Shown here one piece after another: positions 1-6,060 of a stretch of DNA of 9,199 nucleotides. Within the stretch, counting starts at the first letter, position 1, and the number at the start of each line of letters is the position of its first letter. Below the pieces are notes generated by a model. It ran no database searches. It was not told the origin of the DNA and worked only from the letters and a program-made list of their open reading frames with translations. The stretch is from NCBI GenBank assembly GCA_001791035.1, contig MGDX01000021.1:1-9199 (forward strand), written 5' to 3'. The position numbers were made by a program, and so were the translations under genes. This stretch comes from Candidatus Uhrbacteria bacterium RIFCSPHIGHO2_02_FULL_53_13. Its GTDB lineage: Bacteria > Patescibacteriota > Patescibacteriia > UBA9934 > UBA11717.

Positions 1-177
1 GCGCAGTAAGACCACGCACGACTTTGGAACGCCGAGCTCTTTTGCAATCAGCGCGCGCACGGCTTCGTTCGCCTTGCCTTTGTCCGGCGCCGCCTGTACT
101 TTCACCTTCCACACTTCTCCTTTGAAAACAATTTCTGTCGTTCGCGCTCCGGCAATCACAGAAACTTCGATACGCAT
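1..177 (-). CDS. DUF167 / YggU family protein (C-terminus cut by window edge)
   Basis: This is the N-terminal 59 residues of a small protein; the rest lies beyond the left edge. It begins MRIEVSVIAGARTTEI. The recognisable part is WKVKVQAAPDKGKANEAV (residues 23-40), followed by LIAKELGVPKSCVVLL. This matches the DUF167/YggU pattern: a KV.V.APP..GKAN core, then a helix and a V.KS.V strand. Family members are usually about 70-100 residues, with a small alpha/beta fold and no settled biochemical role. The ATG at 177 is only 3 bases past the nfo stop codon, and a GAGGAT Shine-Dalgarno-like sequence lies inside the last nfo codons, so it is the distal gene of the nfo operon. The family call is confident; function is unknown. 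Confidence 0.9.
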   Translation of the reverse strand, partial: MRIEVSVIAGARTTEIVFKGEVWKVKVQAAPDKGKANEAVRALIAKELGVPKSCVVLLR

Positions 178-180
178 ACT

Positions 181-1014
181 CTATCCTCGTGCTCGTTTCA
201 AAAACGCCACATCGGCGCGAATCTTGTCGTCGTGCGGCGTCTCCAAAATCAAATCTAAGTGCTGCAATTTTGGATGCTGAACAAACGCTTTGATGCCTTT
301 TTTCCCAATAAAGCCGTCGCCAATATGTTCGTGGCGATCCTTGCGATCATGGAACGGCACTTTGGAATCGTTGAGATGGCTCATGACCAAACGTTGAAGA
401 CCAATGACCTCATCAAAGCGCTTTACCGTTTCGTCCACCGCCTTGGCGTCGCGCAAATCGTAACCGCTTGCAAACGCGTGCTGTGTGTCAAAGCATACCC
501 CAATGTCACGGCCGCGCTTGGCGCCCTTGAGCATTGCCGCCACTTCCTCAAACAAATCGCCCATCGTTGCACCGGCACCGGCGGAGATCTCAATTAAAAG
601 TTGGCAATTGCCACAGTAACCATCCATGGCCTTGTCGATCGTCTCAATCACGAGTGCCAACCCTTTTTCCTCTCCAACGTCTTTCGCCGAGCCGGGATGA
701 AACATCACGGCCGTGCAGCCAAGAATAGACCCGCGTTCAAGCTCTTCGCGGATGATACGCGCCGAGTTTCCACGCACCGCCTTTTCCCTAGACGCGAGAT
801 TGATGTAGTACGGCGCATGAATATACGCGCGTTCAATGCCGTGCTCGCGCATCGCGGAACGAAAAACGTCACCGTCTTCTTTGGTGAGTTTTTTTCCTTG
901 GCCACCCATCGGCGGTCGCGTAAACATTTGGAGCACTTCGCACCCAATCTCTGCCGCATTCCCCGGCGCGTTCTCTACTCCTCCGGCAATCGAAACGTGC
1001 GCGCCGATTTTCAT
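181..1014 (-). CDS. nfo: Endonuclease IV (AP endonuclease, base excision repair)
   Basis: A complete 277-residue apurinic/apyrimidinic endonuclease of the AP endonuclease 2 (TIM-barrel) family. It cleaves DNA 5' of abasic sites in the cytoplasm during base excision repair. All nine Zn ligands are visible: H66, H106 (FHPGS), E142 (IEISAG), D176 and H179 (CFDTQH), H213 (SHLND), D226 and H228 (DRHEH), and E258 (LETP). Each sits exactly three residues before its E. coli Nfo counterpart (69, 109, 145, 179, 182, 216, 229, 231, 261), so no active-site insertions or deletions have occurred. Family signatures GCEVLQMFTRPP and DRHEHIGDGFIG are present. Its ATG overlaps the TGA of the upstream unknown gene (ATGA), implying translational coupling; no strong Shine-Dalgarno is seen. 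Length is normal for the family (about 280). Confidence 0.98.
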   Translation of the reverse strand: MKIGAHVSIAGGVENAPGNAAEIGCEVLQMFTRPPMGGQGKKLTKEDGDVFRSAMREHGIERAYIHAPYYINLASREKAVRGNSARIIREELERGSILGCTAVMFHPGSAKDVGEEKGLALVIETIDKAMDGYCGNCQLLIEISAGAGATMGDLFEEVAAMLKGAKRGRDIGVCFDTQHAFASGYDLRDAKAVDETVKRFDEVIGLQRLVMSHLNDSKVPFHDRKDRHEHIGDGFIGKKGIKAFVQHPKLQHLDLILETPHDDKIRADVAFLKRARG

Positions 1015-1844
1015 GAACTCAACGACGCCACGCGTACCGGCTTCTTGTCCGGCGCGTCAACCCACAAGTGACCCTTGTCGTCCAACCGATACGAGCCGAA
1101 TTTGCAATCGAGCGAATCAACGCCCCAATAGTCGCTCATGCGTTCAAGCGCGTTGCGCAGTTCGATGTTGAACGCGGCGTCGCTCCCTTCAAAATCATCG
1201 CGCATTTCCAAAAGCACCGATGTCATGGCCTCTTTATCACCGCGCGCATTCATAATCATCTCGTAGGTAACCGTATTCTCGCCGCCTCGTCCATCCTCGG
1301 CACTATCCGTGAGCCACGGATCACGCAATGCGTACTTTGGCACATCCGACAAATCTTCCGTTGGCTTCGTTTTCTTTTCCCCGCCTTCACTTCCCATGAC
1401 GAGAATAATCTCTACTCCATCTGGCGGAATCACGCTGATACGACCGTCTGCCGCATGAACAAGACGAAAGCGTTCTCCCACAGTCACTTCGCTTTCTGGC
1501 GCCATGAACGTTTTGGCTTCATGCGCGATGAACCCAAATACCGACGGCGGCGTAGCGGCAGAGTGCTCGAGGAGTCGAACGATAGTTGCAAATGCTTCCC
1601 CTGAAGCCGAGCGATCCTCACCAAACAGCACATCCATTGATCGCGATAATACGAGAGCATCGCCACTTAGCATGCCGAGCTCTTCTTCGTAGCGATTTGC
1701 GCGCCCGCCGGACTCATGATGCTCAATGACGATCTCCGCTGGCTCACGGTCGCGCGGTGTCGCCGCTTGTGCCGTGTGCTCAACAGCCGCACCCATCGCC
1801 ATGCCCGTCATCGCTCCCGTAAAAGTTCTTCGAAGTCGTCCCAT
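1011..1844 (-). CDS. Unknown protein, first gene of the nfo operon
   Basis: A 277-residue protein that I do not recognise. The N-terminus (MGRLRRTFTGAMTGMAMGAA) is basic and then Ala/Gly/Met-rich, with AQA-A near residues 26-29. It could be a weak signal peptide or membrane-contacting segment, but the hydrophobicity is modest and interrupted by His and Glu. The remainder is acidic, with a charged low-complexity stretch (GSEGGEKKTKPTEDLSD) near the middle and a C-terminal part ending SYRLDDKGHLWVDAPDKK. A GTG 15 bases upstream (1859) gives a 282-residue version. I prefer the ATG at 1844 because AGGTGA lies 11 bases upstream and the predicted transcript start (about 1867) leaves almost no leader for the GTG. 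Its TGA overlaps the nfo ATG, so the two are co-translated; a link to DNA repair is inference only. Confidence 0.85.
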   Translation of the reverse strand: MGRLRRTFTGAMTGMAMGAAVEHTAQAATPRDREPAEIVIEHHESGGRANRYEEELGMLSGDALVLSRSMDVLFGEDRSASGEAFATIVRLLEHSAATPPSVFGFIAHEAKTFMAPESEVTVGERFRLVHAADGRISVIPPDGVEIILVMGSEGGEKKTKPTEDLSDVPKYALRDPWLTDSAEDGRGGENTVTYEMIMNARGDKEAMTSVLLEMRDDFEGSDAAFNIELRNALERMSDYWGVDSLDCKFGSYRLDDKGHLWVDAPDKKPVRVASLSS

Positions 1845-1855
1845 AATATATATGG

Positions 1856-1861
1856 TCACCT
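1856..1861 (-). promoter_or_regulatory. Shine-Dalgarno AGGTGA deciding the start of the nfo-operon leader gene
   Basis: AGGTGA on the minus strand lies 11 bases before the ATG at 1844. It overlaps the alternative GTG codon at 1857-1859, so the GTG start and this ribosome-binding site are mutually exclusive readings. The spacing is slightly long. Confidence 0.5.
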
Positions 1862-1873
1862 GATTATGCTCAT

Positions 1874-1902
1874 AGTATACAGGAGCAAACGCTGGGTGCG
1901 AA
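1874..1902 (-). promoter_or_regulatory. Predicted sigma70-type promoter for the unknown gene-nfo-DUF167 operon
   Basis: On the minus strand a -35-like TTCGCA (1897-1902, 4 of 6 consensus) and a -10 TATACT (1874-1879, 5 of 6) are separated by exactly 17 bases. This lies in the 54-base gap after the trigger factor stop codon. Transcription would start near 1867. No terminator is visible behind tig, so readthrough from tig could also feed this operon. Confidence 0.55.
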
Positions 1903-1913
1903 GAGAATGCTTC

Positions 1914-3206
1914 TTACTTCTTGACCATCATCGCCTTCAATACCTCCACAACTTTCTGATTGCGCAGGCGATACGCCAGGTAATCGCGATATTCCGGCGC
2001 TTGGACTTGCTTTTGACGCTCGTCGTTTACGTCAAAAAACTTCACTTGTTTTTTTACTGCCTCATCGAGCTCCCCATCGTCAACCATCACGCCCTCTTCC
2101 TTTGCGATCGTTCGCAACACCAAGCTCACCTTCACGCGCATCAACGCATCGTCGCGCATTCCCGCGCGCAACTCGTCAACCGACTTTTTGACCGATTTCA
2201 AGTAGTCCTCAAAGCTTGCACCTTGCCGCGTCACACTATGCTCAAGCTCGTGCATCATCTTGTCCAGTTCGCTTTCCACCATCGAATCGGGAATCTCCGA
2301 GTACACCGACTTCGTTGCCAAAAGCTCCAGCAGTTCGCGCTCTTGCCGCGTCGACTCCTCCGCCTTGTTTTCTTCGACAATGTTCGCGGCAAGCTGTTCG
2401 CGCAGCGCGACAACCGATTCCATACCAAGCGTCTTAGCAAACGCGTCGCCGATCGCCGGCACATCAAGCGTGTACACCTCGTTCACCTTCACGGCACACG
2501 CAACCTTTTGCCCTGCCAAGTGTTTTTGGAAATGCTCCTTTGGAAAAGTAACGCTGATGGTTTTTTCATCGCCTTCCTTTAAGCCGAGCACTCCCTCTTT
2601 CAACTCCGGCAGATAAAAATCCTCGTTCATATACACACGCGCTCCTTTGCTTTGACCGCCCTCAATGGGCACCAAATCCTTGGTGATGTTCAGATCAATC
2701 ACCGCCAAATCATGGTCCGTAATTGCGTGGCCGGCAAGCGCGCGCGCTTCCTTGGTCTGCATGCGCGACAAGTCTTTGAGCGCTTTTTCTATGTCCTCGT
2801 CGTATGCCTCCACGGACTTCGCGTCGATCGTGAGCTTTTTGTACGGCGCAAGTTTTTTTACGTCCGGCATGAGCGACAGCGTCGCCGTAAACACAAACTC
2901 GTTGCCGGGAACCATCTTTTCTACGTCCACGCTCGGCAGACCCACGCTCGCAATATCTTCTTGCTTCACCGCGTCCACGAGCATGGCGCGCACCATCGGC
3001 TCAATGGCCTCTTCCAAGACGCGCATCTCGCCGACGTTGCCGGCCACGGCATCGTAGGTTGCCTTTCCCTTGCGAAATCCGGGAACGTCAACATGCTCTG
3101 AAATATGCGTCGCCGCCTTTTCCAAAAACGGCCGTACTTCGTTTGGCGTAAGCGTGATCGTAAGTTTCACCTGTGTTTTTGATATGGATTCGGACGAAAC
3201 AATCAT
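1914..3206 (-). CDS. tig: Trigger factor, ribosome-associated chaperone / peptidyl-prolyl isomerase
   Basis: A complete 430-residue trigger factor, the usual family length. It binds at the ribosomal exit tunnel and shields nascent chains. The ribosome-docking loop is intact: GFRKGKA, with G43, F44, R45 and K46 at the same numbers as in E. coli. The FKBP-like isomerase domain spans about 155-245, with the GG...GA segment (183-189), LGLKEGDEKTISVTFP (207-222) and HLAGQKVA (229-236). The remainder forms the two-armed alpha-helical chaperone domain, with GDAFAKTLGMESVVALRE (253-270) at its start and a Lys-rich end (AMMVKK). A promoter sits 32-60 bases upstream of the ATG. The short leader has no Shine-Dalgarno (CTCTCTTCGT before ATG). 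Unlike many bacteria, clpP/clpX do not follow; an nfo-containing operon does. Confidence 0.98.
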   Translation of the reverse strand: MIVSSESISKTQVKLTITLTPNEVRPFLEKAATHISEHVDVPGFRKGKATYDAVAGNVGEMRVLEEAIEPMVRAMLVDAVKQEDIASVGLPSVDVEKMVPGNEFVFTATLSLMPDVKKLAPYKKLTIDAKSVEAYDEDIEKALKDLSRMQTKEARALAGHAITDHDLAVIDLNITKDLVPIEGGQSKGARVYMNEDFYLPELKEGVLGLKEGDEKTISVTFPKEHFQKHLAGQKVACAVKVNEVYTLDVPAIGDAFAKTLGMESVVALREQLAANIVEENKAEESTRQERELLELLATKSVYSEIPDSMVESELDKMMHELEHSVTRQGASFEDYLKSVKKSVDELRAGMRDDALMRVKVSLVLRTIAKEEGVMVDDGELDEAVKKQVKFFDVNDERQKQVQAPEYRDYLAYRLRNQKVVEVLKAMMVKK

Positions 3207-3237
3207 ACGAAGAGAGATTTAGATGTCAGAAGTCGGA

Positions 3238-3266
3238 AACATAGCGACTTTGCTCATTCGCGTCAA
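3238..3266 (-). promoter_or_regulatory. Predicted sigma70-type promoter of tig
   Basis: On the minus strand TTGACG (3261-3266, 5 of 6) and TATGTT (3238-3243, 4 of 6) are separated by exactly 17 bases. It lies in the 81-base gap between the M23 peptidase stop and the tig ATG. The predicted start near 3231 gives a leader of about 25 bases. Confidence 0.65.
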
Positions 3267-3287
3267 GCGCCATTTTCGATAGCCGAC

Positions 3288-4610
3288 CTAGTTGATGTAG
3301 CTCAACGGGTTTTTGAACTGCCCGTTTGAAATCACCTCAAAGTGCAAGTGCGTCCCTGTGGAGCGACCCGTCGTACCGCAAAGCGCCACCGGCTGTCCGC
3401 GCGAAATGCTCTGCCCAATCGACACATAGTTGCGCGCCGCGTGCGCGTATCGCGTCACAACGCCATTGCCGTGATTCACCTCAACCGTAAGTCCGTAGCC
3501 TCCCTTCCATCCGGAAAACTGCACAATCCCATCATCGGCCGCATAATTGTCGTTCGTATAGTGACAGTCAATATCAAGCCCTGTGTGACTCCAGCCAAAA
3601 TACTGTGTGATCACTCGAAGATCGGCCGGCCAAATCATCCCGCTCCCGCTTGGCGCGGCCGTTGACGACGTTGATCCCTTTGGCGGAGCAAAGATGCGCG
3701 CAATGGCGTTGGTACGAACAACCGGAGCGGCCGCCTGGCGCACACCGCCTGGAATAATCAACACCTCGCCAATGCGCAGATCGCCCGCGTCGGCCAGTGT
3801 GTTGAACGACACGACCTGTGAAGCGTCGGCGCTGTATTTGCGCGCGATCGCGAGTACCGTATCGCCGGACTTCACCGTATGCTCCACGCCATCCACCGGC
3901 ATGATGCGCAGTTCATCGCCGGGACGAATGATCGAACGCACCGAAAGATCGTTCGCCCACAACAGCGTTGTCAAAGAAATATCATGCAACTCTGCAATCG
4001 TGCTCATCGTGTCCCCTTCTTGCACCGTGTACGCGACCACCTCTGAGCGCGGCGCCACACTCTCGCTTGCCTCCGAAATGGTCGGCGCCATAATCGCCGT
4101 GCCTCCCACCGTCGTCGCCACGTAGTCTTCCCCAAAGAAATCAAAGTCAATGTTCGGTTGGACGCTCACCGCCGCCGAACCAAGATACTTGGTCGGCTTG
4201 CTTACCGCTCCATCGGCGCGAACCACCTGCACGGTCTCCACCTCGGCGCCCGTCGCCATGCGATAGAGCATGCTCTGCTTCCCAAACTCCTCAGAGCGCA
4301 GTGTCTCGGCGCGTACGCTCATTGTGCTCGTGGCCATGACGATCAGAATCACCAAGCCATGAATCGCATATCGGTTTGTGAACAGGAACATGATTTTCTG
4401 TTTGCCGGGAAGGTGCAGACGCCCAACGATGCGACGAATAAAAAACACTGCGCGATACACCGGCACTCCAACGACGCGCATCAATAGGCGCCAACAAAAT
4501 CGAAACGGCGTTATCAAAGGGCGCGCCATACGCGCCATAACGCTAATCGCGGCGGATCCCGCGTCCACGCTCTTCAAAAAAAGGTTCAGGAGGATACGTT
4601 TGATCGACAA
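3288..4610 (-). CDS. Membrane-anchored LysM-M23 peptidoglycan endopeptidase
   Basis: A 440-residue cell-wall hydrolase. Residues 1-80 are Arg/Lys-rich with amphipathic hydrophobic patches. One membrane segment follows (about 82-99, IHGLVILIVMATSTMSV), so the enzyme part is probably outside. Two LysM domains bind glycan: about 193-238 (YTVQEGDTMSTIAELHDIS) and 243-288 (HTVKSGDTVLAIARKYS). A linker rich in Ser, Thr, Ala and Pro precedes the LytM/M23 domain (about 325-440). Zn ligands and catalytic residues are all present: H342 and D346 (HTGLD), H390 (YAHA), H421 and H423 (THLHFEV). It should cut peptide cross-links in peptidoglycan. The first start codon is TTG at 4610, 12 codons after an in-frame TAA that ends the upstream gene. 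No ribosome-binding site is visible, so the exact start is uncertain; the next in-frame ATG is residue 25. Confidence 0.93.
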   Translation of the reverse strand: MSIKRILLNLFLKSVDAGSAAISVMARMARPLITPFRFCWRLLMRVVGVPVYRAVFFIRRIVGRLHLPGKQKIMFLFTNRYAIHGLVILIVMATSTMSVRAETLRSEEFGKQSMLYRMATGAEVETVQVVRADGAVSKPTKYLGSAAVSVQPNIDFDFFGEDYVATTVGGTAIMAPTISEASESVAPRSEVVAYTVQEGDTMSTIAELHDISLTTLLWANDLSVRSIIRPGDELRIMPVDGVEHTVKSGDTVLAIARKYSADASQVVSFNTLADAGDLRIGEVLIIPGGVRQAAAPVVRTNAIARIFAPPKGSTSSTAAPSGSGMIWPADLRVITQYFGWSHTGLDIDCHYTNDNYAADDGIVQFSGWKGGYGLTVEVNHGNGVVTRYAHAARNYVSIGQSISRGQPVALCGTTGRSTGTHLHFEVISNGQFKNPLSYIN

Positions 4611-4643
4611 CAGATATGTTTCGTTATTGGGTGTCCCCCATTG

Positions 4644-5360
4644 TTATGCGGCCATTCCGTGAACGTCGAGGCTACGATGAAACAGGGGTTGCGTCAAGAC
4701 TTCGTCCAAATGTCGGTGCGTCAAAATATGCCCGGGACCATGAACGGTCAGTGGCTCAGGTCCGACAAGCGAAATGTGACGCGCGCTGTCTTGCTCATGC
4801 GCGCGACGTGGGTAGTGCACCGTGTGCTTGATCCATGCGCCCGAAGACAGACGGTGCATGTCGACAGCGCGCTCAATAACACCGCCATGCCCGCGCTGTT
4901 CCTCATAAACAAACGACGGCGACATATCATTCAACAAGCGATAGTGTCGCACACGGTGCACGGCACCGTTGTGGGTATGCACGTCTTGGCGCGGTACGGA
5001 ACACCCGTCTTCGTAGATGCGCTCCACGCGATCGCACACGCGGTGCGGTCCAAACCACGATACGCTCTCCATCGCCGCGGGATAAAGAACGCCTTGAATT
5101 GGCGCGTATCGGTAGTGCAACCATCCAAGAAGTGTTCCCTTAGCGTCCACATAGTAAATGAGCAAAGGCCACTGGTGTACGCGCGCCTCCCTGGGCAAAA
5201 ACGGCCCGGACACGTACACATCGGTTCTACCCTGCCGCAGTGTTTTACTCCCGGGAACCGTGTGGAGCCCTGACTGATCAAGTTCACCATAACGCCGATA
5301 CGCGCCAAACGCGCTCGGCATCTCAAGGTGGCGTTTTGTTGTGTGTTTTAGGAGGAACAT
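4644..5360 (-). CDS. His/Arg-rich protein of unknown function
   Basis: A 238-residue protein I do not recognise. It contains 22 His and 23 Arg but only about 5 Lys, which is unusual. No membrane segment or signal peptide is apparent. The sequence looks strand-rich, with alternating patterns such as WPLLIYYVDAKGTLLGWLHY and VHRVRHYRLL, and it has paired His motifs (VHTH, THRH). Support for a real gene is as follows: it fills a gap of about 700 bases, lies on the same strand as both neighbours, overlaps the rnhB 3' end by 13 bases, and uses ordinary codons throughout. The ATG at 5360 has no Shine-Dalgarno; ATG at 5321 (residue 14) is an alternative. Its TAA is in the same reading frame as the M23 peptidase that follows. 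An open frame on the opposite strand (4641-5273) is more likely its shadow. Confidence 0.72.
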   Translation of the reverse strand: MFLLKHTTKRHLEMPSAFGAYRRYGELDQSGLHTVPGSKTLRQGRTDVYVSGPFLPREARVHQWPLLIYYVDAKGTLLGWLHYRYAPIQGVLYPAAMESVSWFGPHRVCDRVERIYEDGCSVPRQDVHTHNGAVHRVRHYRLLNDMSPSFVYEEQRGHGGVIERAVDMHRLSSGAWIKHTVHYPRRAHEQDSARHISLVGPEPLTVHGPGHILTHRHLDEVLTQPLFHRSLDVHGMAA

Positions 5361-5944
5361 GTGCTAAATGATCGTCGGTGTAACGGACAAATTCCGTGCA
5401 TACGCACTGCCTGCTGATGCTTGGCGGTGCCATAGCCTTTGTGCGCGGCAAACGCATACTCGGGATATAGTGCGCTGGCTTTAATCATCAACCGATCTCG
5501 TGTCACCTTCGCTACAATCGACGCCGCGGCAATGCAAAACTCTTTTTGATCGCCTTTGATGATAGGCGTTTGCGACAGATCAACGTCGGGAATTTTCCAG
5601 CCGTCCACAAGCGCGTGCTGGCAAGCGCCAATGCCGCTCAGGGCTTTGCGCATGGCAAGAAAAGTCGCCGGCCGAATGCCAATCTCGTCTATCGTCGTCG
5701 CATCCACAATTCCCGTATTCACAGCAACCGCTACCGCCTGAATCTCGTCAAACAACCGCTCGCGCTGACGCGCCGAGAGTGTCTTTGAGTCACGCACCGC
5801 AAGCGCGTGCCCCTGCGGAAGTATCACCGCCGCGGCAACCACAGGCCCGGCAAGCGCCCCGCACCCCGCTTCGTCCACGCCAGCGATTCGAACCAACCCT
5901 GAATTTCGAAGATTCCGTTCTGCGTCACCGGTTGGCGTGATCAT
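5348..5944 (-). CDS. rnhB: Ribonuclease HII
   Basis: A complete 198-residue RNase HII, which cuts the RNA strand of RNA-DNA hybrids and removes ribonucleotides misincorporated in DNA. The catalytic acids are visible: D24 and E25 in GVDEAGCGALAGPV, D114 in ALVDG, and D132 in IIKGD. Other family blocks are DSKTLSARQRERL (52-64), AAASIVAKVTRDR (139-151), the substrate-contacting YAFAAHKGYGTAKH (163-176) and the C-terminal HRRSF (189-193). Length and motif order are normal. The ATG at 5944 has no Shine-Dalgarno and lies one base from the hppA -35 element on the other strand. The end overlaps the next gene by 13 bases, so rnhB, the His/Arg-rich gene and the M23 peptidase probably form one transcript. 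Confidence 0.98.
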   Translation of the reverse strand: MITPTGDAERNLRNSGLVRIAGVDEAGCGALAGPVVAAAVILPQGHALAVRDSKTLSARQRERLFDEIQAVAVAVNTGIVDATTIDEIGIRPATFLAMRKALSGIGACQHALVDGWKIPDVDLSQTPIIKGDQKEFCIAAASIVAKVTRDRLMIKASALYPEYAFAAHKGYGTAKHQQAVRMHGICPLHRRSFSTCSS

Positions 5945-5945
5945 G

Positions 5946-5974
5946 TTGACGATTTTCGCTAATGTTCGTATTCT
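5946..5974 (+). promoter_or_regulatory. Predicted sigma70-type promoter of hppA
   Basis: TTGACG (5946-5951, 5 of 6) and TATTCT (5969-5974, 4 of 6) are separated by exactly 17 bases. The same -35 sequence and spacing are used by tig. Transcription would start near 5981, leaving a leader of about 80 bases before the ATG. That leader holds a possible weak stem, CTTCGG (6001-6006) with CCGAAG (6033-6038). Confidence 0.6.
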
Positions 5975-5980
5975 GTGCCT

Positions 5981-6009
5981 ATTCTATTCTCAAATATCGG
6001 CTTCGGAAA
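5981..6009 (-). promoter_or_regulatory. Possible promoter of rnhB, divergent from hppA
   Basis: On the minus strand TAGAAT (5981-5986) matches the -10 consensus at 5 of 6 positions. The hexamer 17 bases upstream, TTTCCG (6004-6009), matches only 3 of 6. An alternative is TTGAGA (5988-5993) with a poor -10, TACGAA. Either arrangement overlaps or directly abuts the hppA promoter. Confidence 0.35.
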
Positions 6010-6060
6010 GGCTAATCATCCACAAGAGCTTACCGAAGTCCTTCATTATTCAGCATCGTT

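Noticed and set aside
1068..1604. Plus-strand open frame of 178 codons opposite the nfo-operon leader gene
   Set aside because: Antisense to a gene with overlap-coupled context and a promoter. It has no start signal of its own and the composition of a shadow frame.
1716..2582. Long plus-strand open frame (288 codons) opposite the start of the unknown gene and tig
   Set aside because: It is antisense to a certain gene (trigger factor), is His/Leu/Arg-rich in the manner of a shadow frame, and crosses a gene boundary and the operon promoter.
4641..5273. Plus-strand open frame of 210 codons opposite the His/Arg-rich gene
   Set aside because: The minus-strand frame is longer, co-directional with and overlapping its neighbour, and has more natural composition. 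This one is probably its complement, though it cannot be fully excluded.
5350..5370. Perfect AGGAGG (5350-5355) on the plus strand, 3 bases before an ATG
   Set aside because: The ATG is followed by only one codon before a stop. The sequence is the complement of the rnhB final Ser-Ser-stop codons.
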